Assembly (NCBI GenBank): GCA_000149265.1
Contig: CH003266.1
Span: 1,924,969-1,988,968, forward strand
DNA length: 64,000 nt
Direction of reading: 5' to 3'
DNA from: Ciona savignyi
Taxonomy: Eukaryota > Chordata > Ascidiacea > Phlebobranchia > Cionidae
In this document: piece by piece, positions 20,900 to 35,700 of the stretch
Numbering within the stretch: position 1 is the stretch's first letter
Layout: the number at the start of each line of letters is the position of its first letter
Notes under the pieces: model-generated
Database searches by the model: none
What the model was told of the DNA's origin: nothing
What the model saw: only the letters and a program-made list of their open reading frames with translations
Translations under genes and position numbers: made by a program

Positions 20900-22180
20900 G
20901 CAGAAATCTTGTACGTTAATAAACAAGTTGCTGGTACGCTTATAAGTCTGAACCGATATTGCGACAAAGGAACCACCGGACATACTGTTTCCGTTTAAGT
21001 GTTAGAACTGCGACTGTAAGAAGAGCGGACTTAAGGCCCAATTAAAATAACGTGACGAGTAAAAACTCCAATAATGTTTTATAAGGCACGTTACGAAGTT
21101 TACTAATTTTTACAATTTGAAATATATCTGGTTTTCCACACATAAAGTTATACAAATAGTTAAAAAATACAACTATAAATAAAAACTCTTAAATGTGCAT
21201 AATGCGATCGTAAGAGCGAATGTTTTGAAGTCACATAACGATAACTGCTTCGTCTAATTTTGTAAGTTTTAGTTCAATAAGCGTGTACAGGCTTTAATTC
21301 GGTACAGCAAAACAACCTTAAGATCGGATTAGGCGCTTACCGCAACCACCATTTGACGGAACCTTTCCATCGGTCACAATAATGCGTTTAAACAGCGTTA
21401 TTTTTTTCTCCTGCGCCCAGTTTCGAGTACATGGCAACTATGTATTAATCTCAGATTCCGTTTTTTTTGCTGCATTTACCTTTTAATGACCCCTTCGTTC
21501 GACCTCACAAAACAGTTTGCTACCGAGCAGCAATAAAGTAAGCGATGTTGGTGACACCAATTACGTTTTTTTTTTGCCGAGAAGGTCTGTTTCGCCCTCG
21601 AAATCTTTAGGTGAAACAATCATACAAACAATACAAAAATATTTTAGTTCAATTTATTCGACGAAAAGAGTTAATCACGTTATGCAAAAAACCTTTGTTC
21701 CATTTCAAATCAAAATTAGCCCTTGAGCGGGGTATCTTCTGATGCACTTTCGAACATGTTCAGTTGCTGAGCGATGTCTTCAAGAGATTCTGCAGTGACG
21801 GCATTCCAGTTGACGCATCTTCGGCGACGACCCCGGATGGTTGAGGGCTTCCAGCAAGCTTCGGCTTCAAAAGCCAGAAAGAGACAGAGTACGAGAACAA
21901 TAGCTGTAACTGCTTTCATCTTGATAATCTTCATGTGTGCAGAGATGGACTGGTAGACGGTATATTAATACTTCAAATATGCCGATGCATCCGGAGTGAA
22001 ACGACATATGAACATCTGCATCTGATATCCGTTAGAAATCTGGTCTGGCAAAACAACAAGGGCCTTTTAACATCACAGAAGAACAGTGCAAAAGTGTGGT
22101 AATGCCAAATAAGCCTTTATCGTCATACACACATATTTTAAATATTCGTTGCAGGTCACATAAAAGATGTATTGCAGAAC
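20900..22180. repeat. Right arm of the inverted duplication, uninterrupted
   Basis: Reverse complement of the left arm without the LTR element. Around 22005 it reads CGGAGTGAAACGACATATG, the intact pre-insertion site. Carries peptide gene copy B. Confidence 0.88.
21716..21934 (-). CDS. Secreted peptide precursor, 72 aa, copy B
   Basis: Paralogue of the 12093-12311 gene in inverted orientation, about 10 kb away. Same signal peptide, the same CWKPSTIRGRRRRC core (residues 27-40), and a similar helical acidic tail. It differs by a two-residue insertion after the core (VNWNAVTAES) and a substituted tail, ending at LKG plus TAA. Its upstream region keeps the TATA-like element and is not disrupted by the retrotransposon, so this copy shows the ancestral promoter arrangement. 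Confidence 0.8.
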   Translation of the reverse strand: MKIIKMKAVTAIVLVLCLFLAFEAEACWKPSTIRGRRRRCVNWNAVTAESLEDIAQQLNMFESASEDTPLKG

Positions 22181-23014
22181 TTTTTTAATTTAAATTGCAA
22201 GGGAAGTTGTAGGTGAATAAAATAAACTGAGACAGCATCAAAAGGACCCACGAAACCGCACGATAGGCTACCACGGGAAATCTGATGAAATATTAAATTT
22301 ATAACCTGAATACTTTATTAACCCATTGGTTTTTGCTTGCAGAAGTAAACGTTAGACACTTTGAATGATATACCAATGGTGATGAGGTAGCCAGGGAACT
22401 AGATTATTTCTGCAGGCAAAAATATAGGGTATACCCTTAACAATTTTAAAATACTGGTGGTCCACACTCTCTGGATCTCTATGGTTTTACCAAGTGTGCC
22501 GGCCAACATTACACAGCGCAACAGCACTAATCGCTATAATGTGTTAACTTACATTAAAAGTATTCTTTCTCGCATCCGAAAAATAAAGGTCCATGGAATG
22601 GCGAATTGTTTTTATTAATACAGACGTCACCTTAAACCAAAATAATACCACCAAAGCCATGATGAAAATTACGTCTTGTTGCATTTATACAATGTATGGC
22701 AGTAATACAACACAGATTTTTGAACTTGGAGGATTGCAATAAATATGAAAGATGTATCGATACGAATAGGAATAAAAACACCAAATTAAAACCCTTATCA
22801 TTCGATCACCTCAACTCTAATCAGTACAAACATCGCCATTCTTGAGTATGCAGTACACAACAAAAGAACGGAATTCCCGTTTACTAAGAAAACATTCGCC
22901 ACCATTCCACACACAGTGCATGCATAGCACGCGTCGATCTTTTATGAAGAGTAAATTTTAATTTGCGAATATACAACATAATTATGCGAATACACAATTT
23001 TTGGCTGATGATAA
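22181..23014. other. Spacer without a recognised gene
   Basis: I looked here on the minus strand for a final exon of the molybdenum hydroxylase (the usual PATPERIR-like C-terminal segment) and did not find one. Confidence 0.45.
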
Positions 23015-23308
23015 ATGGAACTTTTAGAATCAATTTGTTACGAACAGGTCAAAAAAGGAATATACAGGATTTCATGTAAACACGATCAAATTGTACAGAA
23101 ATATGAACTTGTCAATCGAAACTTAGAAAGTGTAATTTGCGATAAAAATATTGCGACAAAATTTGTAAATGATTTAACTCAAAACGTTTTTAATAACTTC
23201 AATTCAAATGCAAGCAATTCACCAGAAGGATTACTACAAGGTAAAATCCGCCAACGGATCAAGTTTGGCCAACTCGTGCAACGATTCCACCGTTGCTGGA
23301 AATTCTAG
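23015..23308 (+). CDS. Hypothetical ORF, 97 aa
   Basis: Starts MELLESICYEQVKKGIYRI with protein-like composition for about 75 residues (helical, charged, Asn-rich), then passes a potential donor (CAAG|GTAAAA at 23243). Beyond it the +1 frame (SANGSSLANSCNDSTVAGNS) looks more protein-like than the ORF's own frame. This suggests a short indel, a missed intron, or a decayed gene. No family recognised, no neighbouring plus-strand exon found. Confidence 0.3.
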   Translation: MELLESICYEQVKKGIYRISCKHDQIVQKYELVNRNLESVICDKNIATKFVNDLTQNVFNNFNSNASNSPEGLLQGKIRQRIKFGQLVQRFHRCWKF

Positions 23309-23374
23309 ATTGAAAAAAAAACGAATTTAAAACCTTCTTGATTAAGAAATGGATTGATGTTCATGCAGAGATCT

Positions 23375-23570
23375 AATAGTCTGGTGGGTGAGTGCGACGT
23401 CTAAAGACCGAAAGGTTGCAGGTTCAAAACTGGTTGGCTGATTGGTTGTGTCCTTGGGTAAGGCATAGCTCTGTATCCCGACGGTGGGCGCGAGGTGATC
23501 TGACATTGCCTGTGTGTTATCCCCCTTGGTTTCCCATTCATGGAGATAAACCAGAATATCCTACCCCTAT
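23375..23570 (+). mobile_element. Cics-1-type SINE, internally deleted copy
   Basis: Head ATAGTCTGGTGGGTGAGTGC, B box GCAGGTTCAAAACTGG, then a jump to CCGACGGTGGGCGCGAGGTG and tail GGAGATAAACCAGAATATCC. Confidence 0.88.
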
Positions 23571-23707
23571 CTCTTGTATTTTATAATGACGATTGTGACA
23601 CCACGCTTGAGTTTATTCGACTGTGGGCAACAAGCTAATCCAATGATTGCAAGTATTACAGCACCTACACGTTTTTACATTCTTGTGACACAAACGAATT
23701 CCCAATC

Positions 23708-26700
23708 CTACTCACTCAGCTCGAAGTAGCTCGTCATCCCACGATCAGCCTTGCTCGCTTCCACTGCTTTCTTGAGAGCAAGCGGTATGGAGACGGCCAT
23801 ACACATGGGGGGTTCCCCTGACGCTTTGGAGCGCAGCACGCCAAGAGGGTTGGGGGCATCCTTCAACAGTTGGGTGTTCCACACTATTGGAATGTCCTGC
23901 AATATTTCGACCGATTATAATAGAACTAATTACAACAATAAAACAGTATTTTTTAAAAAAACATATGACACCGCCTGAAACGCAAATATAAGTTTAAATA
24001 ATAAATCACGCAATAAATATTGGTTGTTAGATTGTTAAAAGTTGAAAGTTTAGCTTTTTTTAGTTTAGTTTATTTTTTGTTTCCACGGTAAAAACATGAA
24101 GCAGGACTATTGATAAAAATTTGGAAAACGGGAAATCACTAAATTGCGGGGACCAGTTGGTAGCAAAGCCTGTAAAACTGGACAGAAACACAATAAATGG
24201 AATCTCACCTTGCTGGTTGGAGGTTTGTATTCCCATGTTCCGTTGGTCAGCAGTTTCCCTGTGGTTGGCTCCCATACGAATCTCTCGCTCAACCAGAATC
24301 CAATTCCCATCACAAACGCCCCCTCAACCTGCCCCATGTCCACAGCCGGGTTTAAGCTGGAAACGAACAACTTGTTTGGTACAATGCAAAGATAAGAGTA
24401 AATATCGGAATATGAGAGTAAATATCGGAATATGAGAGTAAATATCGGAATATGAGAGTAAATATTGGAATATGAGAGTAAATATCGGAATATGAGAGTA
24501 AATATCGGAATATGAGAGTAAATATTGGAATATGAGAGAAAATATCGGAATGTGAGAGTAAATATCAGAATGTGAGAGTAAATATCAGAATATGAGAGAA
24601 AATATCGGAAATTTTTAACATATCGGGGAAAATGGCAGCCTGGTCTAAACACCTCTCTACCTGGCAGGCATATGAGAAGTTTTTTAAATATTTGTTTCAA
24701 TCCATAATCCATTTGTTTCAAACAAACCTGATGCCGCAGTCGAAGATCATATCAACCTGATTGATCTGGTTCTCACCGGTCAGTACATCGTATTCCACCT
24801 CAGATGCAGTTACACCGTACGAGTTATAACGCACAATTCCCCCATCTCGCGTCACCCTGGTGTTAAACATTTTGATTCTTTGTCTGATTGCTGGTCAGGC
24901 AAAACTCAATTTTTGCTCGAATAGAATATTTATCTGGACATTTAAATACAAGATGTAACACACGCTTACATGTGAGAGATACAAGATGAAAAGACACACT
25001 TACATGTTAGAAATACAAGGTGTAAGACACACTTACATGTTAGAAATACAAGATGTAAGACACACTAACATGTGAGAAATACAAGATGAAAAGACACACT
25101 AACATGTGAGAAATACAAGATGAAAAGACACACTTACATGTGAGAGACAGCCAAATCAATATCGTCAGCATGACACTTGGCTATCACATCCTTCCACAAT
25201 GCCCCAGGGTCCATTTTGGATTTGACAGGCTCGATACGGGCATTGAGAATCTTACATGCTTCCAATATGGCCTGATGTTGAATAAAAGTTTTTGTTGGAA
25301 AGTGAAAAACTATACAAGTGTGTAACAGATTAAACAGCCATGTAAGAAAATATATTCACTTGTTACAAATACCCCCATACCTGTTAAAAACTTCAGATTA
25401 ATATTTATTAGCACAATAATGGGAATTTGGTCAGAAGATAATCAAATGTATCGTGTTGTAATGCCCCTAATTGCCATATACTAGATAATAAAATCGATCC
25501 AAACAATTTCTTCTGGAAAAATCTTCAGATTAGATGGAAAACTTCAGATATTAATGAGATATGGTCTGGAGATAATCAAATGTATCATGTTATAATGCCC
25601 CTAACTGCCACAGGATTATAAAATCAATCCAGACAATTTCTTCTGAAAAAAAATCACCTTGCAGTTGAGCTCGCTGGTGATGCTTCCTCCCGTTACCTCA
25701 CTGTTCACCGACGTGATATTGCTCGTGCGCTGAACCATGATGGTGTCTAGCGGGATGCCGAACTCGTACGCTGCCACTTGCGCCACCTGAATGCGTGCGA
25801 ATCATATTTTCAGTTAATGATTAAAGGTTGCAGGTGCGAATGTGGTCACTAGCAAGTCGGCTGTGTCCTTGGGCGAGGCACTTTACGGAAAATGCCTGAA
25901 CCCAGCGGATTAATGGGTTCTACCAAATTAAAGGAACGTGTCTATCATGTAAAACACATTGCAATAACTACGGTAACCCGACGGTGGGTGTGAGGTGATC
26001 TGACGATCGCCCGTGTGTTAACCCCCTTGGTTTTCCCATTCACGGGGATAAACATGAATATCCTATCATATCCTAGGAAAACCTAGCCAAGATCTTATTA
26101 AACGCGTTTCAACACAAATGTTCATTCACCTTTATATTAATGCCTTGCCCCGATTCAATACCTCCATGGGACACCACCACAGTACCATCATTGGCGCAGA
26201 TTGAAACGAGTACAGTATGTTGCACCCAACCCCAGCCCACACTGCAAGCAAGGTACAGTTAAGAGTGACATCTTTTAACACTTTTAACAAGTGACATCTT
26301 TTTTTAAGAGTGACATCTTTTAACACTTTTAACACAGTGACATCTTTTTTTAAGAGTGACATCTTTATCATTATATCTCAATACACATTGCAACAATTCC
26401 ACTAACCGAACTGTGAACATAAGTAATTCAGGAAATGTGCCAAATTTAATCTCTCCTTATTTATCCACGAAACAAGGATGAACATGGATTACATGTAAAT
26501 AATAAGTATAACAAAAATAATGTACCAAATAACCAACACAGCAGTATTATGACATTAGCAAAGCAACAGTACCAGATTAGCCTCAATTATTTATAGTATT
26601 AGTACTTATAATTATATATATATTAGTTACAGAGAATGTAGCCTAGTGTTACTAGTGAATGTAGAAATTATCATTGGTTACTTACTCCTTTTAGCGTTTT

Positions 26701-29700
26701 AGGGCCGTTACTCAAATTCCGAAATAATAGGTATGATTGAGTTTTATTCCATTTAAGCAAGTGGCACTAATAAAGTGTAAAGTGTAACTGACAATTTAAA
26801 CCATGTAAGATTTTAAATAATGGCATTAACTTTTATTGTAGACAGTAACGGCACCTTGCAAATATTATTTAAGAATTTGTCATATAACAGAAAATATTTG
26901 ACATCTGTGCCTAGTTACGTAACCAAAATAAAGAAATCTGTGCCTACGTATTCAAGAATAAACTTACCCCCATTTTATAGGAGTGACGGCAAGGCCCTTT
27001 TTCTTCCATTTGTTATTTTTGTTGAAGACGGAAATTGCAGATTGTCGTTCTGTTATTTTGTATTCATCAAGAAGATCTGAAATGTTAGTAGTTAAGTGTT
27101 AGGAAAAGTGTTAGGGTGTTAGGGAAATTGTAAGGGGAAAAGTATTAAAGTTAGTGCAAAAGTATTAAAGTTAGGGAAAAAGTGTTAAAGTGTTAGGAAA
27201 AGTGTTAGTGCAAAAGTATTAAAGCTAGGGGAAAAGTGTTAAAGTGTTAGGGAATGTGTTGGAGATACTGACTACTGAATACTGTAGGGTTAGAAATATA
27301 AAAAGATTTTTTTAAACTCTATCCATAATTGTTTTTTTCTCAATCTTTCCACTTACTTTGATATATCTCTCGAATATTGCAAAATGGAAGAGGAGTGTTG
27401 TAAAGGTTGGGCTGGCCCTGCTTGTACAGGTTGGCACGTTTCACTTCTATCGGATCTATGTTCAGTTGGTGAGCTACGTGCTCCATCACCACTTCGTTGA
27501 AAGCTATCACTTGGATACTTGCTGCAAGGGGAATGGGAGGGATGGATGTATAAGTTGTCCTAGTTGTTAGTCTGGTGGGTTAGTGCGGCGCCTTTAAACA
27601 GAAAGGTTGCAGGTTCAAACCTGGTCGCTATCTAGTCGGTTGTGTCCTTGGGCAACACATTTAACGGACATTGCCTCAACCCAGCGGATTAATGGGTTCT
27701 ACCAAATTTAAGAAATGTCTCAATTGTACAACACACTGCGTTAGCTCCGGTAACCTGACTGTATGCGCGAGGTGATCTAAAGATTGCCCGTGTGTTAACC
27801 TCCTTGGTTTTCCCATTCACGGAGATAAACGTGATTACGTGAATATCCTATCCTATAAGGTTCCATAAGGATAGACAATTACTTTTAGGATTTGGAAACA
27901 TCAGGGGTGACCTAAAATAAAAAAGGGGTAATTAGGGGTGATAGTCAATCACTTTAATAGATTAGAAAATAATGCAGTATATCTAATACTTTAAGACTGC
28001 GCAGTTAGAAATCATTGTTGACTTGGGAGTGAATTAGTAGAGCACGGATGGAACTTACATGGTGAGCGGCACCAGGTTGTAGAGGGGATGTTGGTCTTGC
28101 ACATTATCTGAGTGTATTTTCGATTCGCACAGAAGTATGCTGGAAAAGGGGTTTTCTTTACACAGCTATCACCTTTACCATTAACCAAATGGTTAAATAT
28201 CAATTCATTTATTTAATTTTTTATGTTTATTAATTTGTTTTTATTTATTTATGCTGACATCACATTTTTACAAACGACAACAATATATACGGTACTGCAA
28301 AGTAAAGAACAGCAAAGGATGCAGCGAAAGACCAAAAAGTCACCGAGTCAGCTGCACCCTTTGTGTTTATCTAGATAAATAAATAAATGAAAAAAGGAAA
28401 TACAATGCCACACAGGCCAATACCGCAGTTCAGCATAATTGTCAAGGATAAAACACATAAGCAAGCTTATTATATATCAGACATTCATATAAACACAATG
28501 ATCAAGTTGGTTATAACCATACATTCATACCGCTGTCCGAGAAAGTCTTGGTCACTTCATCATCTGCTTCACCATCGACAGAGGTCGGTCCACTGTTGGT
28601 GTATAGCGTCCACTCCAAGCCTTCAATCACACCGCTGTCGTTGAACCCTGTATCATTGCATATGTATCAATTTGTCCATGTCTGCATATAGATTACGGGC
28701 CATGTAAGTGTAGATTACGGGCTATGTCAGTCTCGGGAGCTTAAATGTCTCTATCAAGTTTCTGGATTCAATACTTCCCAGATCAAATTTTGGGCTATTC
28801 TATGATAGGTTGGTTTATGTTCATTGCCTTTAAGGTAGTTAAAGTTATCTTAAAAAATCGAAGGAATATCATGATCTGCCGGCATACTAGAAAGCTCTGG
28901 CAACATGACTATGGGCCCGGGGTAATTTAACAAATTTGTTTTTTCATTTTTGGTCCAAGCATTTTGCAGTTTTGCAGAGAGATAAGTTGCAAAAAATATT
29001 AAAATGTATATTTAAATTGAATCTGTAATTTACGCTTACAGTAAACAAGTCAAGGCATCACCAAGCAAAAAAATAAATTCCACCGCAGTTCTAGCTGATT
29101 CCTGGCTGAGGTAACAAAAGGCAATATTCTGTTCTAATATCAAACTTTAAATAAACGGCATGCTCATTTTTCTCATCCAATAATGTATGGTTTATAGTAA
29201 CTTAGATACGCGAACGCTGTACAAAAGCTTACCGACAGTGTACTTGAGCAGGTAAGGTGTCCTGGCGCCATAGGTGGTCATGCACGTTTTGAGGTTGGCA
29301 TGAAAACGAGCCGGTTTCCTCGTGCAGTAAGCTGCCACCGCTGCAGCGCATGAAGTGATAAGAGAGTTGGTGGACTTACCGCCGTACGCCCCTCCAATTC
29401 TCTTTGTGCTTACTTCCACTCTGGGAGAACAGAACAATGAGTACGAAACATAGTTGCAAAGATATTTAATATTAATTTGCTGAAATAGTTTTGGCAAAGA
29501 CCAAATATGGTAGGACAAGATTCTCATGCATTTGGTGTTGTGAAAATGTAATGACTTCGATTTCACCACCTTTTTCACCACAGCAATAAACAGGAGTAAC
29601 CTGATTATAAACAAGCCTTAACAACGGAAACCATACATGTCAATCAGCTCTGCCATATGAGCGTCTTAGCACTGCATGTACACACAGTTGAAGGTTCAAT

Positions 29701-32700
29701 GTTTTAATAATAACCAATACTTTAAAGAATTTATGCGGGGAATGCGACAACCATGTAGTAAACAAAAACTGAAGAAAAACACATTTAGTGACTGCCAACC
29801 CATTGGTGAAGCAATTCAATTGCAGACCTGACACACTTGTACAGTACAGCATCGATATAGAATCCATTAATAAATTTACGAATATTCCTGACTTACTTAT
29901 TATTGGGCACACCGAACGCATGCCCGACAGCGTTTTGTACCCAGGCCTGTCCCTGGGTTGCAGCTTCAATGTTGAAGCCTCCTTCCTCGGTCAACTCAGC
30001 TCTGCAGTATTGGGTTTCCATATAGAAGTGGTACTGCTGGCCCAACTTGCACTCCCCACTCACCTGGGATTCATGGACGAGAGTTATAAGGTTAAATACG
30101 CTGTAACACACAGCATACAGGATGTCACTACGTCTCCGTTTTATTGAGGGAACAGTGTATTGTGTTACTGCATTGAGGCATAAAGCATGAATAAGTCTCA
30201 GCTATATAAGAAGCCAGAATAATACCAGACTAATCTTCAGAGGTTAACTGGTTATTATTCAATATTAATAATCATCATTCTAGCTACGTGTTTGTCTGCG
30301 CGGACATATTATTCCAAGGGAAGTGAATTGCTTCCTCTGTACCGGCGGATGCAAGACAAGACGGGTTTGTATCAGCATGTTCTACTATTGGAACAAACTA
30401 TCAAAACAACAGTTTGCCTAAAACATACAACATGGTGTTAAATTCTTTGTTCTTATTTTAAACCATGATGTTAAAAACCTGTTATTGTAATTGAAATTAT
30501 GTTGTTTATAACAACTGCTCAATCAGTTTGTCAATTTTCCCACTTAGCTTTTCAACCATAATTCATAGGCCCTTTAAACACCATATCTTTAAGGGGCAAA
30601 ATAACATAATAAACTAAGTGATAACAAACTAAGCAAGTGAACAATGGCTGACCTTGTGTTTTGCGTTCGCAATAGCTTGCTCAGGTGTCCCCATCTCAAA
30701 ATGGTTTTCAACTTGGTTAAAGAAGGACTCAGCAGAGATAGCATCTTGTATGGTGAGAAGTGGTGTTTGCTGGTTTTTGTAGCTCACTTTAACAGCGTCT
30801 GCTATTCGTCTCGCTTCCAAGTCGCTTTCTGTAATGGTGGATCCATATTTGGCAACATCTATCATGTGGAATTCATAGCAGACATCAGGATATTACAATG
30901 CGAGAATGTAACTCCGGATATTAAAGTGCGAGAATGTAACTCCAGATATTAAAGTGCGAGAATGTAACTCCAGATATTAAAGTGCATGAGTATGACTTCG
31001 ACTTGTGTCACTAGACATGATAGAACGCATTGGACCACAGGGAGAACTGCACCAGAAAAACTACGGTGCATTAAGGATGATATTAAATATATAGCTGCAC
31101 AGTGTAGAGCAGGCAAGGGGAACATACGGCCGAGGGGAACATAGCAATGCCAACATGGTAAGGTCATTCATTTCCACTGCCACTGTATACTGTTCTAAGG
31201 TTAATTACACCCATCGACCCATGCATATACACAATGTGTAAACAGCTTGTTGCAGTTTAATGGCTGTTATGGCTGTTACAAGCGGTACCCATTATTATTC
31301 CACCACACCAGTAAAAGCTTTGAATTGATATTTCCATTTGAAGTGACTATTTGATTACTGATTCAGCAGATTTCCTACAATGCTCCATAAAACTCATTAA
31401 TCTTGATTAAATAAACTGTGGTGAACGTGATTCAAATAAACCAAGACATGAATACAATGCATGACAAAATGCCGTGCAGTGTTTGCACTGTACAATTATT
31501 GACACATTTTTCGCAGTGTAATAAACAACAAAGGCAACCCGACTTTGGCATGGTAATTTGATGTTCTAAAAACCAGCCAATTTCTCTGATATATAAATAG
31601 CAACAATTTTAAGTGTGCCAAAATCAGACACTTCCGACTAGCATATTATAACACACCCCTACAAATCCATAATGATACAAAGGTACTGCCACTTACCAGC
31701 GACTACAATAGCCAAAGGTTGACCTGCGAACTCTATATGATCACTGGCAAGCAAAGGTTGCGTGGGATCAAATGGGTAGAGATGAGTATTTTTGATGTTG
31801 GCAGGAAAGTTTGTGCCTGTAGATTACAACGTTTAGACACCTAGCTGAGACGGTTGGGGCATCAGCTTTCAGTTGAAAGATTGGCGGATCGAAACCAGCA
31901 GCTGATTTAGTTGGTTGTGTCTTATAAGAAGTAAACAGTATTAAAGGTAATGATGCTGGGACAAAAAATTGGCTACTCGAAGATTTGTCTTAAAACTAAA
32001 AAAATTGTTTGTCTCAAAGTTTAAAAAAAAATTGTCTTAAAATTTAAAATATTCTAGTCTTATAAAAACTAAAAAAAACGACTGCTTAAGCATTCCAGTT
32101 TTAAAACTAAAAAATGGCAGCTAATTACTTTCAAGTACTTACATGGTGCATTCTATATAAGTTCCAACCTTTTATAATTTGAATGAAGCCTGGCATGGTG
32201 GCAGCAATTGTGTCATCAATCGATGCAATGTCGGCGTTGCCTACTTCAGACACAACAAACGCACAGTGCACCTCATCTTTGGTGGGAATTCTATCACTCA
32301 TGTAATAAGCTTCACCTGATGCCTGTAATTCAAACCAAAATTTCAACTAATATTGAACATGCTGGCTTAAATAAAAATTGGATGGGTAATTTGGTGCAAC
32401 CATAAACCCACAAATGTAACATGAAGTTAAAAACACAACTAACTTTAGACTTGTGTTCATAGCAAAATGGAGTTTCTGGAGTTCTAATCACAATATTAAT
32501 AATCTGACTGGTTAGTCTGGTGGTTTAACGCGAGGCCTTTCAACCGAAAGGTTGCAAGTTCAAGCCGGTTGTGTCCTTGGGCAAGACACTTATTGGTCAT
32601 CACCTGAACCCAGCGGATTAAAGGGTTCTACCAAATTAAAGAGACCTCCAAATCACACACAGCAATAGCTCCGGTAACCCGACGGTGGGCGCGAGGTGAT

Positions 32701-35700
32701 CTAACGATTGCCCATGTGTTAACCCCCCTGGTTTTCCCATTCACAGGAATAAAGATAAATATCATATCCTATGCTATCCTAATTGCATGCAGTACCTGCA
32801 GTATTCCTGAGATTTTCGGTATGTCCTCCGACACTGGGAATGTGGTTGGGTCACTTTTGAATGTTTGGTTCCCAGTGGAGATTGGTCGGATCATTGGGGT
32901 GATGGCGCTCTCTATGCCTGGTCCCAGCTTACTTGGGTCATACAATGAGATGTAAAACTAGGAAATAGAGGATGAAGTAAACAGTTATATTATGGGGTTA
33001 AACTTATGCAGGAATGCAAAAATGACTTCAAATTTGCAATGATACAATGATAGCTTTGATTTTTAGGTAAATTCAACTGAATTAAGCAACATTTTGTTCA
33101 CATTAGTGGTACCAGGAGTGCAATTTCTACTTGTTATTTTGTGCCCACAAGTGACATATTCCTAGTAAGGATGCTGCAGAATAATCGCCATTGAGTTACA
33201 AAAACAGTAAAAAGGTAGATGCATGCTTTAACATGGGCTATTCTGTGTAAACCAGGGGTTCTTAATCGGTGGACAAATAGGAGCGTTCGGAGGTGGGCCA
33301 CAGAGCTATTTGGTTAGTTGGTGAAAATTTAGTTTCATTTGTTAGATAATTTAATAGTACACTTGTGTGTCCCTAGTATGGTGTTTCTGCCATTTTATAA
33401 CATAAAGAACACTCTCTCATAGGGCAACAGCAGGACTAGGCCATATTTAATGTTTATAAAAGCAAACTACCAAAAGAACTATATCGGTAAAAAATCAACA
33501 TTGAGTCTTTTGTTAAAATTGAATTGGCATGTGACAAAGTTAATGTTTAACATTGGAATTAGTAAATACACACTAAAATGTAAATACTGCACAGCAGTAC
33601 TGGTGCAATAGTCCATAGAGGCAATGCACACAAAATAATAATAATGCAGCTGAAGGCAGTTTAAGCTCGACAATAACATTTGACATTACACTGAGCAAAT
33701 AAGGGATTAGATTTATGTGTTTTTTGCAAACATTGCTAAGCATCATTGATGGAATCATAGGACAAAATGCATTGATGGCATGATGAGACAAAATTGGCAG
33801 TTTAATGTTTACACAGTAAAACATTGAATTTCACATGATACTCGATATATGCAAGATTGCATTGCATTGCACTATTCTAATTAGACATTTCAATTTAATA
33901 TATAACTATTAAGACTTAAATGATGTAAATTACATATTATTCCAACAAGATTAAAAATTAAAATTTATAAAATCTCAATACGAACCAATCAAATATATTT
34001 AACATCAAACACACCTTATAAAAAAGGCCAAGAGCCAGATTAAGCTTGTATGAAACACTTGCATCCAGTGGGCTAACTTGGGTAGGTGCCAACTCTGCTG
34101 ACAACAACTTCAGAGATGCTATAAGAATGATGATGGATTGATTAGTGGTTAAAATTTGATGGTATGTAGTATATGGTATGTGTACTTTTATTCGCATCTA
34201 CCACGCAACACCACAGTGGATTTAAAACTAAACGATAAAATTTGCTAGCACTTCCAGTGCGGTAACTTTCTATATGAGTGGTCAGAATGGATACCATGAT
34301 TTCTGCACATAAAAGGTAGGACCTTACCCTGTAAAGTCAGATAATATACAAAAACATCTTTATTCAATAGGTGAGTTTCTGAGGATATTGCAGTAAATGA
34401 TTTTTTTTATAGGTATGAATGTCGATAAAGTACTTTTTGCCCTACAACAACATGCTAGGGACAGAATCGTAAATGGTTTAAAGGAAAAGAAAGGAGCTAT
34501 TTCCAGTTTATGACAGAACTATTTTGATTGAAAAGTATTGCAATCCTAGCACACCTGTAAGGTTTTCATTGCTAATCTCCTTTCCAGATAAGAATGTTTC
34601 AGTGTCAGTAGCTCGCGCAAAATCTGGTCGAATCCCGCCGAATACCAACCTCAATTCACCAGTTGGCTTCCCATTGACCATTTCAGCGTAAAATGCAGCG
34701 TTCACATATGCATGGGCATTCTATAATGAATGTCAATGGGCAAAAGGAAGATTTGTTTAATAATGGGCTTGACTTAAGTTCATAGAAGTTTATAGACATT
34801 TATTTGTTTTATATTGGGTTTCACTTAAGTTTATGTTTATACACATAATAGAATTTGGAAAAACATGGATCCGTTTATTTCGACAAAAGTACTTTGTGTT
34901 GTATATCAAACTAAATTGGTAAAAAATAATTCAATTGAAGGTTAAATATTTGCACAATGCAACATTTTATAACAATTCTGTTTTTTAATGTCCATTCAAT
35001 TAGATGTGTGGATGATATATTAGAAATGATCAAAGGAAAATTAAAAAAAAGAGAAGAAAAATAACTTGGCACATGTGGGAGAGGGATAGTTTGGGTAACG
35101 ATATATCGGGTAATGAAAAGATTCCACCCAGCTGTGTGCAATAAGAGATAACCCTATTATGTCCGGCCGGTTTCTCTAGTGGTTTAGTGCGACGCCTTTA
35201 AGCCGAAAGGTTGCAGATACGAAACTGGTCGCTAGCTAGTTGGTTGTGTCCTTGGACAAGGCACTTAACCCACATTGCCTGAACCCAGCGGATTATTGGG
35301 TTCTACAAAAATGAAGAAATGTCTCAATTATGCAATAGCTCTGGTAACCCGACGGTGGGCGCGAGGTGATCTAAAGATAGCCTGTGTGTTAACCCCCTTG
35401 GCTTTCCCATTCACAGGGATAAACAATATCCTATCCTATCAGCACCCATATTACTAAAAATTCACATGTGGCTGTCAGGTTCATGTTTGCTAACTAATGT
35501 TCTGCTTGTTTCAAGGTAGGTATCAAATGGAATGACTGATAGATGTACATTATGCAAACCTGCGAGCGAGGCATGATCTTGTATGAAACAAAGATAGGAT
35601 TCTTTCCACTTGCATTCGTTACTTTTGGAATCTCAAGTGACAGAATCAACTATGGAGCATATTAAATAATTTATAAAAACAATTGCCATTTTTGAAAGCT

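Noticed and set aside
24107-24721. 204-residue minus-strand ORF
   Set aside because: It reads hydroxylase exon 25 in its true frame, then runs through the 20-bp minisatellite (repeated YSDIYSHILIFTL-like residues); the repeat part is not protein.
24396-25140. Regularly repeated units as a CRISPR array
   Set aside because: Direct tandem repeats without unique spacers, in an intron of an animal gene; these are minisatellites.
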